DNA of 64,000 bases from Prorocentrum cordatum (GCA_963575745.1 CAUYUJ010014751.1:62001-126000); one strand, 5' to 3'; positions 11,119-20,142 are shown, counted from the stretch's first letter. A program made the numbers and translations. The notes: a model not told the origin generated them from the sequence alone.

Positions 11119-11339
11119 GTGGCTGGCCTGTCCGAGGCCTCTTGCTGGCCTCGGGGGCGCCTCCCAGCAGCTGCGCCTCGCGTCGAAGCGCGGTGGGCCG
11201 GAGCTGGCGGCGGGACACGCCGAGCAGGCGCTCCCGCCCGCGCACGGGCTGCGGGCGGGCCCCCCTCCACGGCATGAGCGGCACGGGGGCACGCGCGACG
11301 GGAGCTCCCGCTGCAGGAGATCTTGGGGCACGCTCTTCT

Positions 11340-11503
11340 GAAGGGGCCCTGGGACACACAAATAAATACACACAAATAAAATTTCCCCTCATACTTTCCC
11401 ATATTTTCTGGGTTTCTGTCTTCCCCCCACGGCCCATATTTTCCCATATGTTCTGGGGGAATCGACGATTAATTGTGTCTGTGTGTCTCTGTCCCTCCTG
11501 ATC
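11340..11503. repeat. dispersed repeat family R3, copy 1
   Basis: About 165 bp, starting GAAGGGGCCCTGGGACACAC, then AAATAAATACACACAAAT, AT-rich with repeated CCATATTTTC-type words, ending in GTCTGTGTGT...CCTCCTGATC. Two other copies in the same orientation are at 20143-20306 and 25660-25823. No ORF conserved between copies. Confidence 0.85.
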
Positions 11504-11723
11504 TTCGTCGGTCTCTGAGGGCACCGAGGTGCCCCAGAGCTTCTGTGGGTCCCTGGGGGCTGGATCGTCCCGAGCGGCCGCCGGGGAGTCGAGCTCGCCA
11601 GTGGCCCGAGGACCACGGCCCGGGCAGGGCGGGCGGCGCCGCGGCATCTCGGGGCAGCCCCCCAGCGGCTGAGGCCGAGGCTGCGGCTGAGGCCGGGGCA
11701 GCTCGAGCTGGCTGGCCGCGGAC

Positions 11724-11726
<3 letters not shown>

Positions 11727-11771
<45 letters not shown>

Positions 11772-11884
11772 CTGATGATGATGATGATGAGGATGATGAT
11801 GAGGATGGTGAGGATGATGATGAGGATGATGATGATGCTGATGATGATGCTGATGATGCTGATGATGATGATTATGATGATGAT
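11727..11884. repeat. ATG/GAT microsatellite
   Basis: Nearly pure ATG repeat with occasional CTG or AGG units. The polyMet frame through it is an artefact. Confidence 0.95.
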
Positions 11885-12968
11885 GGCTCAGCGTGAGCAG
11901 ACGTCAACGCATTCGCTGGGCAAAATGACTTAGATGTGCTCGAAACCAATGGATCTTCAATCGGCTTCTGTGTGCAGATGTGCACTCGACGTGGATTGTA
12001 GCCATTGTGCTGTCATCTCTTCCCACTGTCCCCCCCTGCCTTGCATACTGCTGCCAATTTTGGGCCCCTGTCGTCGGGTAGGTCGGGCAGACGGCGTCGG
12101 CTCGATGCCACCGCGATGGCCGCTGGGGAACGGGGATGCTGGGAGCTCCGAGTGGCCAGGCGCTGGTGGCAGGTGGCCGCGGGGGGGGGGGACGAGGAGG
12201 CAGGGCAGCTCCAAGAACCCCACTCGAAGCCATCGGTGTCCATGGCTTCCGGCATCGCTGCGGGTGCCACCGTGATTTGCCGTTGCCGCTGCTGCTGCTC
12301 CCCTCCTCCTCATCCGCCTCCGCCTTCGCCTACGCCTCCTCCTCCTGCCCCTCCTCCTGATTGGCTCCCTCCAGATGGAGCCGGGAGGGGTGGGGGAGGA
12401 GAGGGTGAGGATGGGAGGAGGAGGAGGGATCAGGAAAGAAGGAGGGACAGGCACGAGGAGGGTGAGGGTAGGCGGAGTGGGAGGTAGATGAGGGCGACGA
12501 AGGGGGGAGAGGATGAGGATGCCTAGGCACGAGGAGGACGAAAAGTGCAGGTAGTCGAGCGCACAGGCTGCCGATGGCTCGCATGGAGAAGGCGAAATCT
12601 TGAGCAACACTCACTAGCGTGCCCCCTCGAGGAGGGAAGGTGCTAAGAGGTAGCGATGCGGTGCCTGTTGTTTGTGCGAGGAGGGTGCCTGGGCTTGCGC
12701 GATGCGGCGTGACGCGAGGAGGCCTCGTCCTCCTCGCCTGAGGCCTCCTTGCCGCCTGGTCCTACCACGGCTCCATACCCGCCTGACGGAGGACATGTCC
12801 GGCGGTACGCGTCGTGAGCCTCGAGGCATGCGAGGCAGTGTCCGGAACGCCGCATTGGCCAAGGTAAGGATAGTGAGCGTGGAGGCAGGTGGAGGAGGAG
12901 GAGAGTGGAGGAGGACGAGAGACGCGATGCCTGCTGCTCCGCCGCTGCCAAGGGCCATGGTGACGTTT
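11885..12968. other. no gene recognised
   Basis: Contains short TCC and GGA blocks near 12290-12360 and 12410-12480. Left flank of the tyrosine-recombinase element. Confidence 0.5.
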
Positions 12969-13134
12969 CTGCTGCCGCCGCTGCCAAGGCCAGGAGACTT
13001 CTTTTCTGCGGCACCTCTGGGCGCAGACGAGCTTAGGCAAGGATGCACCCGCTCTGGAAAACGATCGGTTCGCGTCGAGCGGAGCCTGGGCGCGAACTGA
13101 GAACATTAGCCAGAGACGAGGGCTCACAACACGC
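12969..13134 (-). repeat. split direct repeat B2 (outer)
   Basis: 166 bp, identical by eye to B1 at 13247-13412 (offset 278). Forms the 3' end of the element on the minus strand. A 22-bp G-rich spacer separates it from A2. Confidence 0.9.
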
Positions 13135-13156
13135 GCGAGGGGGGGGAGGGACTGGG

Positions 13157-13243
13157 AGCGCGAAACTGAAAGGGCCTAAATGGCAGCGGAATGCGGCCTC
13201 TTCAATTCTCGGCAATCGGCAATCTCCAACAAAGTAGGGTCCA
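13157..13243 (-). repeat. split direct repeat A2
   Basis: 87 bp, matches A1 at 19627-19713 (offset 6470) except T at 13206 versus C at 19676. Confidence 0.92.
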
Positions 13244-13246
13244 TGC

Positions 13247-13412
13247 CTGCTGCCGCCGCTGCCAAGGCCAGGAGACTTCTTTTCTGCGGCACCTCTGGGC
13301 GCAGACGAGCTTAGGCAAGGATGCACCCGCTCTGGAAAACGATCGGTTCGCGTCGAGCGGAGCCTGGGCGCGAACTGAGAACATTAGCCAGAGACGAGGG
13401 CTCACAACACGC
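13247..13412 (-). repeat. split direct repeat B1 (inner)
   Basis: 166 bp, identical by eye to B2. Starts 3 bp from A2, on the ORF side. It lies 33 bp beyond the end of the last open frame. Confidence 0.9.
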
Positions 13413-13445
13413 AACCCTGTCACACTTTCCAGTTGGTCATCTCGA

Positions 13446-14260
13446 TTAATTAAACATTGCAGGGGAAAGCACATTTACGCAAAAAAGGGTTGAAAGCTGT
13501 TTCGTCTTGGCGCTCCCGTGGGCTTGGTCGAAAGCGGCCGCGAGCGCACTGCAGAAGCGAGGGGGGTAGCGCTCGGCGGCCTTCGTCTTGAAACCACCTG
13601 CTGGTGCCAACCCGTGAATTGACGTGTGAGGCTTATTAGTGCGACTACAGACTTTCCCTGAACATCGACAGGCAAGATGTGCGAGAGCGATTCGATCGCC
13701 TAGAACACCGGCAGGTTTCGTCCACGGCGTCCCCCACTGACACATGTCTGTAATAATGAACGAAGAGGTAGCCCAGCTGCTGGCCTTTAAAAGACGAGGA
13801 GGGAGCCACAAACGCGAGCGGGCAGGATTCTCGATGGCGACAGGCAGAGCTAGAAAGTGCATGAGTTCGAAGATGCCACAACAGAAGGCGGCCAACATAT
13901 TGCCTACTCTCACAGCCTCGAGATCGCCGGGATGCTTGAGGTCACTCAAGCCCATCAACTCTTGATCACTGCAAAGACGGGATGGCAGGCAGGGTCGAGG
14001 GTTGTCAGGATCTCGAAGGGGCCCGGTGTCCCGCGCCCTCGTCCAAGTCTGACATGGCGTGCCCATGAACACGCCCCACACGAGCCCGGCCAGAATCCAG
14101 CCTCTCACCAACTTCTGCGTCGCCCGCTGGCTCAAGTCCCACTGCGGCCCGCGCGCCTTGTCCCACTCCAGGACGAAGAAGCCGCGCGACCGCGGGCTTT
14201 GAGACAGGCCTCCGTGCCCGCTGAACAGCTCTAGAAACACCTGCGGCTGGGCGAGGCGGG
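13446..14260 (-). pseudogene. cytosine-5 methyltransferase-like domain at the 3' end of the element
   Basis: This is the last ~265 residues of a minus-strand frame ending at 13446. Visible motifs: FLELFSGHGGLSQ (motif I-like), EWD and WDLSQ (acidic positions), GVFMGTPCQTWTRARD (motif IV with the PC pair), and LPVAIENPARSRLW (motif VI-like, ENP where classic enzymes have ENV). No clear motif VIII, IX or X was found, so catalysis is uncertain. The recombinase frame stops (TAG 14233-14231) just where this domain begins in another frame, so the two are separate ORFs or are joined by a frameshift. Its neighbours place it in the retroelement, inside B1. Confidence 0.65.
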
Positions 14261-15796
14261 CACCCCTGGAGGCCAGGGTGCGAGCAAAGGCCTCGCGAGG
14301 GCCGGCCGGAGCGCTGCCGTCGAGCCGACAGCCCGCTCGCGGGCGGCGCTTGGCAGCCTCTGCAGCTGCTCCCCCAGGCGGCCCTCCTTCTGGTACCTGC
14401 GCACGCTCGAGTCGCAGTGCCGCCGCCCCCGCAGCTTTATCTCTTGCAGCGTCCGCAGCCCCCGCGCCCGATCGTGGCTCGGCCCGCTGTGCCGCAGCAT
14501 GTGCAGCTCCGGGCCCAGGCACTCGACGCCGGCGCGCACGGCCGCGGCCCTGAAGTTGCGGACGAGGTCCGCGTGCAGGAAGCCGAAGACAGGCTGCCCC
14601 GGCGGCGCGCTCCTCTTGAGGAACGCGAGCACGCTGTGGAGGAAGCTGAACTCCGCGAGGTCGAACACCACGGTCTCGTCGAACTCCCTCGTCTTGCTGC
14701 TCACCTCCTCCTCGGACGGGTGCAGGACGATGGCCCAGCTCGAGATGTGCGTGCCCGGGGTGGGCGCGATGATCATCTCTGGCGTGACCCGCCCCAGCTC
14801 GCTGGGCCGCAGGTAGCAGTGGAGCGTGATGACGACCCACGCAGCCATCGCCCAGAAGCCCGCGGCGACCAGCTCGAGCGCGATCAGCGACACCACCTCC
14901 CAAGGGAGCGGGAGCCGCGCCCGCCCAGGGGCGAGGCGCTTCCACCCCTTCAAGGCCTGTGCTGCCTGCGGCAGCGCGAGGCTGCCCGTGCGGCTGAACT
15001 GCGGCCGGAAGAACTTCACCGCCGCCATCGCCTTGGTCCCGCGCTGCGACAGCTCGCCGGCCAGGTGCTCGCGGTCCATCCAGCTGGCTAGCAGGCCGTC
15101 CATGTCGTCGTCGCCGGGCACTCGGGCGGCGCCGGTCACGCGCGCAGTCGCTGCCCACGCCCGAAGGATGTCCTGCCGCAGCGTGTCGTACTGCGCGACC
15201 GTCTTCGGCGTCACCGAGGCCCTCTGCAGAAAGGTCCCCCCTGTGACCAGAGGCGCAGCCCGCGCCCGCCGGCGAGCCGCGCGAACAGCTCTCCGCGCCG
15301 GCGCCGCGCGCCCCTGCCGCCGCGCAGCGGCGGCAGCCGCCCCGACGTGGCGAGGCCGGCGCACCGCCGACTGAGCAGAATCGCTCCCGTCGGCCGCCCG
15401 CTTGCCCCGCAGCCGCCGGGGGGCGCCGGGCGCCCCGGAGGGGGCCGCTGGCGGCGCCACGGACGGCCAGCTCGTCGAGCTCCGCCCCCGCTGCCGCGAC
15501 GTCGGCGCGCTGGCTACGGAGGCTCCCGTCCCGCACGTCCCAGCGGTCGAGGTCCGGCTCAGCACCGCCCGCGCCCCCGCCCAGCCACACGCCGAGGGGG
15601 GTGTGGCGGCGCGACGGAGCATCCGCAACGTTGCGCTCCGACGGGATCCAGCGGACGGAGGCCTGCACGCCTCCCGCCAGGCACCAGGCAGCCCATTGCC
15701 GGGTGATGCGGAGGACCCCCCCAGCCGACGAGCGCCCCTTCTGCAATGCACATGCGAGCCCCCTGTTGTCGGACAGGAAAAGGAGACGACGACCAA
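14231..15796 (-). pseudogene. tyrosine recombinase of the retroelement (frame offset from RNase H)
   Basis: Open frame of 521 codons; only the part after residue ~185 looks coding, beginning FLQRASVTPKTVAQYDTLR. The catalytic pattern is R330 (HCYLRPSELGR), H432 and R435 (LHMLRHSG), then Y468 (SSVRRYQKEG), matching R...HxxR...Y. This enzyme would insert the circular cDNA in place of an integrase. The first ~180 codons overlap the RNase H frame out of phase and are low complexity, so a frame change is needed somewhere in about 15590-15250. Whether that is decay, sequencing error or programmed shifting cannot be told from this copy. Confidence 0.82.
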
Positions 15797-16221
15797 AAGA
15801 TTTCGAATCTCGAAGAGCGTGCCGGAGCGAGCGAACGATGGCCCGACCCTCCAGGACGATGATGTTCAGCCCGGGCCCATCCTCCACTGGACACCGCCTG
15901 CCACCTGCCCCCGTACAGCTCGCTCGAAACCTCCTGCACCTTCCACCTCTCGCCCTCCGTGCTCACCCCCTCGAAGTCGTCGACGATCTCCGGCTCCTCC
16001 GCGGGGTCCCCGGGCCCGCCGAGACAATCGCGAGGTCGAGAAACTCCAGGATGACGAAACCTCCACCTCTCCTCATCACGACCCGCAACCCTGACGAGCT
16101 CGACGTCGGCCTCCTTCTGGCAGGCCCCCCTCCCCTCCTCGCTCGCGTCGCTCGCGTGCACCATGGGGCCCCAGGGCGCACGAAGGTCAGACCAAGCCAG
16201 AGGGAGGAGTGCGGCAGCCCA
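15559..16221 (-). pseudogene. RNase H domain, part 1, after an in-frame TAG
   Basis: Continues in the same frame as the RT ORF once its TAG (16224-16222) is ignored: the sequence beyond the stop encodes WAAALLPLAWSDLRAPWG and then MVHASDASEEG, which carries the first catalytic Asp of RNase H. Coherent coding ends near 15890, where the remainder of the domain is found in another frame. Confidence 0.7.
15590..15887 (-). pseudogene. RNase H domain, part 2 (shifted frame)
   Basis: The frame entered near 15887 has IIVLEGRAIV (catalytic Glu), LLFLSDNRGLACALQKGRSS (Asp) and VRWIPSERNVADAPSR (final Asp). The break from part 1 lies in a G/C-rich stretch near 15880-15895 (GGAGGATGGGCCCGGGC), so a single-base indel suffices. 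Confidence 0.75.
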
Positions 16222-17781
16222 CTAAAATTCACGTCGAAACGAAGGCGGGATTTTCATGACTCGGGAGAAGTACTTCCGGGAGAAACTGTGTACGGCGCTG
16301 AAGACGGGAAGCATAGGCCTCTGAGCGAGAGCAATGAAAGCATAATGTCCAGCAACCTTTCCGATCTGGCGACCCGTGGCGTACCCCTTCTTCAAGAGTT
16401 CCAGAATCCCCAGCCTCAATCTCCAGACGCGCCGACTCTTGGGGCGCAAGGCTCCGCGCTCGCCGTCGAAGACCCAGCCCAGCTGCTCCGAAACGGCGAC
16501 GGGCGCCTCGGTCGGGTGCACCGGCAGGCCCACACCTTCAAGGGCTTTTCGAGCTGCGTCCAACATCTCACCAGGCCTCTCGGGCCCCGTGCCGAAGGCG
16601 ACGAAGTTGTCGACGTAGGCCGTGGAAGCTCCCTCCCTCACATCCGCAGGCGGACGTCCGTCAACGATCTCAGCTGCCCCAGGGGGGCCCCGTTTTTCCA
16701 GCACGATCGAGCGGTGCACCCGCTGGCAGAAGTCGAGAGCGTGCGACCAGCCCATTGGCAAAACCGCCAAGCACGGGCGGACCCAGGCTCGGCTCGACAT
16801 GGACTGGCCCTCGACGACCTTGAGGCCAAGGTCAGCGGCGCGCAATCGAGGAAGAGCAAAGTAACGTCGAAGTTCACAAGGCAAACCCATATTGTAGAAC
16901 GCGTCGGCTATGTCCACGCCCCCCGTCCACAACTGCTCACCCTCTTGCAGCTCCATGCGACTGAAGCAGGCCCCGCTAGCGAGGCTGGTCTTGTTAGGTT
17001 CTGCAAAATGCAAATTTGAGCCCCTGCAATCGATCACCAGACGTTGGCGACCGTCTTTCTTCCAAACTGTGAAAAGCCCGACCTCTTCGAAGTCGTCGCC
17101 GTCGAGCCTGAAATCCAGCGTGTTAGCTTTGCCCAGTCGGCTGATGAAGGCGAGGTAGTCTTCACGCCGACGGAGAACTGGATCCAGGTACGGCCGCACA
17201 AAACCCGAGTCCTTCTTTGCCTCAGCGGCGTCATGATTTGACAAAACCTTGGAAGACATGAACCTCCGCACGATATCTGGACCGTCATTCCCGAGCAGCT
17301 GGTCCAGCGGCACCCGGGCGCCACCGACAGCCGGCAAGGAGACGAGGTCGTGCGCGAAGGGGGCCGCCGAGACGGGGTCGCAGTCCCCGTAGGCGGTGCC
17401 GACCTGGAGCTCCCGGAGGGCCACCTCGGACGACAAATCAGAGGGCGGAGCGCCCATCGCCGCGCAGCTTTCGGCGAGGCGCTCCAGGCATAGCTGCTGC
17501 ATCCTGCTGGGCTCGCCCTCACACTGCCTGCGAACGAGGTCTGAGCCGGCATCCAGCTGGTTGAGCGCGACGACGAGCTCGGTGAGAAGCTCGCCCTGAT
17601 GCGCTCGATGCCCTCGACGACGGCGAGCAGAGCGCGCCCGCGAGGCGCCGCCAGGGGCACTGCGCCAGTCAGGGACTGGCAAAGGCAGAAGCGACCGCTG
17701 CACGTGTCCGTCGCTGTCTACCAGCCTCTCCGAAGGTTCGCCACCGGGTCGAGGCAACCCCGGCGGCGGTCCCAGCATCAT
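16222..17781 (-). CDS. reverse transcriptase ORF of the DIRS-order element
   Basis: 519 codons. N-terminal ~190 residues are linker-like. RT blocks: VWKKDGRQRLVIDCRGSN (about 239-256), GGVDIADAFYNMGLP with catalytic D290, AVLPMGWSHALDFCQ (about 339-353), TAYVDNFVAFG with Y389-V-D391-N392 (second Asp replaced by Asn), and SEQLGWVFDGE (about 431-441). The start ATG (17781-17779) overlaps the stop of the preceding 53-codon ORF (ATGA). The ORF ends in TAG at 16224-16222, although RNase H coding continues directly beyond it. Confidence 0.88.
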   Translation of the reverse strand: MMLGPPPGLPRPGGEPSERLVDSDGHVQRSLLPLPVPDWRSAPGGASRARSARRRRGHRAHQGELLTELVVALNQLDAGSDLVRRQCEGEPSRMQQLCLERLAESCAAMGAPPSDLSSEVALRELQVGTAYGDCDPVSAAPFAHDLVSLPAVGGARVPLDQLLGNDGPDIVRRFMSSKVLSNHDAAEAKKDSGFVRPYLDPVLRRREDYLAFISRLGKANTLDFRLDGDDFEEVGLFTVWKKDGRQRLVIDCRGSNLHFAEPNKTSLASGACFSRMELQEGEQLWTGGVDIADAFYNMGLPCELRRYFALPRLRAADLGLKVVEGQSMSSRAWVRPCLAVLPMGWSHALDFCQRVHRSIVLEKRGPPGAAEIVDGRPPADVREGASTAYVDNFVAFGTGPERPGEMLDAARKALEGVGLPVHPTEAPVAVSEQLGWVFDGERGALRPKSRRVWRLRLGILELLKKGYATGRQIGKVAGHYAFIALAQRPMLPVFSAVHSFSRKYFSRVMKIPPSFRREF

Positions 17782-17939
17782 CCCGTCCTGGGAGGAGCGG
17801 CCTTCACCTTAGCGGCGGCGGCCTGCTCCTCCCTCAGCTTCCTGGCGTTCTTCTTGATGCTTGAGATGCGTTCCAAATCCTTCGACGCGGTGTCGAGCAG
17901 CTCTGGGCGCGCCATCGAAGGCGCACGAGCCCCGCCCAT
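17778..17939 (-). CDS. 53-residue ORF between Gag-like ORF and RT
   Basis: ATG at 17939-17937, stop TGA at 17780-17778. Residues include MARPELLDTASKDLERIS and a Lys/Arg/Glu-rich helix ending KVKAAPP. It starts 18 bp after the previous stop and its stop overlaps the RT start in ATGA. No family recognised; the tight fit suggests it is translated rather than spurious. Confidence 0.55.
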   Translation of the reverse strand: MGGARAPSMARPELLDTASKDLERISSIKKNARKLREEQAAAAKVKAAPPRTG

Positions 17940-17957
17940 GAAGGCCTGGCTCTCCTC

Positions 17958-19157
17958 CTAGGGGATCTTGCTGTTGTTCTGCTGCTGCTCTGCACTGCGG
18001 TCGTCCCAGTAATGCTCGATCAACTGGAGCTTGCGATATCCGATCTCCGCGCTCGCCAAGTTGAAGACGTCGAGGTGGTCCGACACTCCCATGGCCTCAA
18101 TCATGCGCGAGAGCGTGTCGTGCATGTCGACGCCGAAGTCCGTCGAGGTGAGCTTCCTGCGGCTTTTCCACATATCATGATGGAGGGACGGGCCACCTTC
18201 CTTCACCTGGTACTTCGCACACCAAGCGGCAGTCCGCGGCCCCGGCACCGCGAAGTCGGCCACCTGCTCCTGGTGGCACAGCTGGACCACCTCGCGCCAG
18301 TCACGCGCCGGCCCGCTTGACGCCGCAGACGCGGCGGGCACCTCCAGCGTCCGCGCGTCGTTACCCCGGAACTCCTGCCTGAAGTACGCCACCTCGCTCT
18401 GCTGCAGCAGGATCCCGAAAGCGGCGCCACCAACGGGGAGCGCGAAGCCGCCCCGGCGCCCGGAACGCCAGGCCAGCTGCACTCCGCCGGCGACACCCAC
18501 CTGGAGCTCCTCGCCGAACGCCACGAGCCCGTCGACGTCCTCGGCGGCCACTCGCACCCACCCTGGCGGCGCAGCCCCAGAGGGCAGCGGCGGGACGGGG
18601 GCGCCGTCAGGCACCGCTGGCGCACGCCCAGGGGCAGCCGCCACAGCTCCCCCCGGCGCGGCCGGGCCGGCGGCCGCGGCGGCCACTGGCGGTCCGCCCG
18701 CCGCGGCAGGCACCGCCACAGCTGGCGCCGCCGCTGGGCCCGCGATGGCCACCGCAGGGGCCAGGGCCGCGACTGGGTCCGCGACCTCCAGCGGCCCGGC
18801 AGGATGCCCCTCGCAGTTCGCGGCCGAGAGCTCGAGCATGAAGGGCGAGTCCGGGAGCACGCCGAACCCCGCGGCCGCTCCCCTGCGCAGCGCGGCCCAC
18901 AGCTCCGCCGGCGTCGGCAGGCGGCGGAAGCGATACGTCCGAGCCTCCGCGATCCCGCCGGCGCGGCCTCCCTGCCCTGCGATCGGCCGCACGCTGTGGA
19001 TGTCCACGTCCGGCGTCAGCCCCTCTCCGTAGTCGTCCATATCTGGCGTCAGCACGTAGCCAGTCCCGTAGAGGACCACCCGCTCATGGTGTACCTCGAG
19101 TCCGCCGACGTTGTACCTCGTAAGGCAGAAGCCTCCAGCAGCAAGCGGCGCCGCCAT
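17958..19157 (-). CDS. Gag-like ORF of the element
   Basis: 399 codons from the ATG at 19157; a GTG just upstream is not needed. The middle (about residues 125-200) is Ala/Pro/Gly rich. The C-terminal ~120 residues are ordered, e.g. SRRKLTSTDFGVDMHDTLSR and AEIGYRKLQLIEHYWDDRS, and resemble conserved blocks I associate with ORFs upstream of RT in dinoflagellate elements (inference). No zinc knuckle. The ATG shares one base with the upstream TGA (TGATG). Confidence 0.75.
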   Translation of the reverse strand: MAAPLAAGGFCLTRYNVGGLEVHHERVVLYGTGYVLTPDMDDYGEGLTPDVDIHSVRPIAGQGGRAGGIAEARTYRFRRLPTPAELWAALRRGAAAGFGVLPDSPFMLELSAANCEGHPAGPLEVADPVAALAPAVAIAGPAAAPAVAVPAAAGGPPVAAAAAGPAAPGGAVAAAPGRAPAVPDGAPVPPLPSGAAPPGWVRVAAEDVDGLVAFGEELQVGVAGGVQLAWRSGRRGGFALPVGGAAFGILLQQSEVAYFRQEFRGNDARTLEVPAASAASSGPARDWREVVQLCHQEQVADFAVPGPRTAAWCAKYQVKEGGPSLHHDMWKSRRKLTSTDFGVDMHDTLSRMIEAMGVSDHLDVFNLASAEIGYRKLQLIEHYWDDRSAEQQQNNSKIP

Positions 19158-19603
19158 CACTTCCCAGCCGCCCGCGGCCGACGGAAGGCCCTCGCCTGCG
19201 CCGCGGCCACCGCCTGCACGTCCTCGAGCGCCTCTGCCTCAGCTGGCGCAGCCAGCGCCGCGGCGGGCGTCCCAGGCGTCCCAGGCGCCGCCACCGGGCC
19301 CGGCGCGCTGGCGCTCGGTGCCGCCCGGGGGTGCACCGCCCAGAGGGCGCCCGCGGCGCCTGCGGGAGCCCCCAGGAGGAGGCAGGTGCCGGCGACCACC
19401 GCCAGCGCTGCCGTCGAGTACCCCTCTGCGGCAGTGGGGTTGAGATACCCCTCGCCGCCAGGGCAGGAGCAGGTCAGCGGCGGGCACGTCAGCGTGGGCG
19501 AGCAGACACAGTCGGGGCACGACGGGACGCCCGACCGCACCACCAGCGCTGTGGTGGCGGCCTGCGTCAGGTCGCGCGCCAAGGCGTCCAGCCCCCACGG
19601 CAT
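19157..19603 (-). CDS. first ORF: Cys-rich, single membrane segment
   Basis: 148 codons, starting 24 bp inside repeat A1. Six Cys cluster at residues 29, 32, 34, 40, 45 and 47 (CPDCVCSPTLTCPPLTCSC). A hydrophobic stretch at about 64-90 (TAALAVVAGTCLLLGAPAG) could be a membrane helix. The tail is Ala/Pro rich. Function unknown; membrane proteins are not usual first ORFs of DIRS-order elements. Confidence 0.6.
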   Translation of the reverse strand: MPWGLDALARDLTQAATTALVVRSGVPSCPDCVCSPTLTCPPLTCSCPGGEGYLNPTAAEGYSTAALAVVAGTCLLLGAPAGAAGALWAVHPRAAPSASAPGPVAAPGTPGTPAAALAAPAEAEALEDVQAVAAAQARAFRRPRAAGK

Positions 19604-19626
19604 GCACAGGCGGAAGGCCCCTGTTC

Positions 19627-19713
19627 AGCGCGAAACTGAAAGGGCCTAAATGGCAGCGGAATGCGGCCTCTTCAACTCTCGGCAATCGGCAATCTCCAAC
19701 AAAGTAGGGTCCA
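19627..19713 (-). repeat. split direct repeat A1 (5' end of element)
   Basis: 87 bp, one mismatch with A2. Marks the upstream end of the element and probably contains its transcription start region (inference from position). Confidence 0.92.
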
Positions 19714-20142
19714 GGAGGAGGAGGAGGACGGAGAGCGGGAGGACAAGTTACGTGCGCTCTCGACAGATTTGACATCCTACCCCTCCCACCTCCATTACCA
19801 TTGCGCCGAATCCCACCAGCCCTTTGGGGCGGGTCTAGGTTGTTTGATTCGTTTTCCAACCCCCTTCTTCCCCTTCGGGGAGGGGTCTATCGCTGCTCAT
19901 TCTCGACGAATGCCCCCTCCCCCACTCGACTGGCGGCCGACCTGGAACCATGCAGATATTCTTCCCTCAAAGCGGACATTGTGGCATAGTGTTGGACCAT
20001 GTGGGGGGGGGGGGCGCGCGATCACTTCATACGATCTCCTGGCAGGGGCGGCGGGGGGGGGGTGGAGGGGAGCATATTGCCAGGTGTGTGCAGAGGCCGA
20101 CCGCGCCTGACAGTGCCGCATGCTTTCTGCTGCAGCATCTTT
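19714..20142. other. no gene recognised
   Basis: Flank of the retroelement. Contains homopolymer G runs near 20007 and 20053. Nothing else seen. Confidence 0.5.

Larger units (their letters stand above)
12969..19713 (-). mobile_element. tyrosine-recombinase retrotransposon with split direct repeats (DIRS order, PAT/Ngaro-like)
   Basis: On the minus strand the order is A1 (19713-19627), ORFs, B1 (13412-13247), A2 (13243-13157), B2 (13134-12969). A1/A2 are 87 bp with one mismatch; B1/B2 are 166 bp and identical by eye. B1 and A2 are 3 bp apart, as expected if they preserve a circle junction. This A1-ORFs-B1-A2-B2 plan is the known split-direct-repeat layout of PAT- and Ngaro-type DIRS-order elements. 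Inside are four serial ORFs leading to RT, RNase H and a tyrosine recombinase, plus a C-terminal methyltransferase-like domain. The near-identical terminal repeats imply recent insertion, yet the pol frame is interrupted. No integrase or LTR was seen. Confidence 0.9.

Noticed and set aside
11727-11933. PolyMet frame
   Set aside because: ATG microsatellite.
14417-17019. Plus-strand frames of up to 472 codons
   Set aside because: Antisense to the RT and recombinase frames of the split-direct-repeat element.
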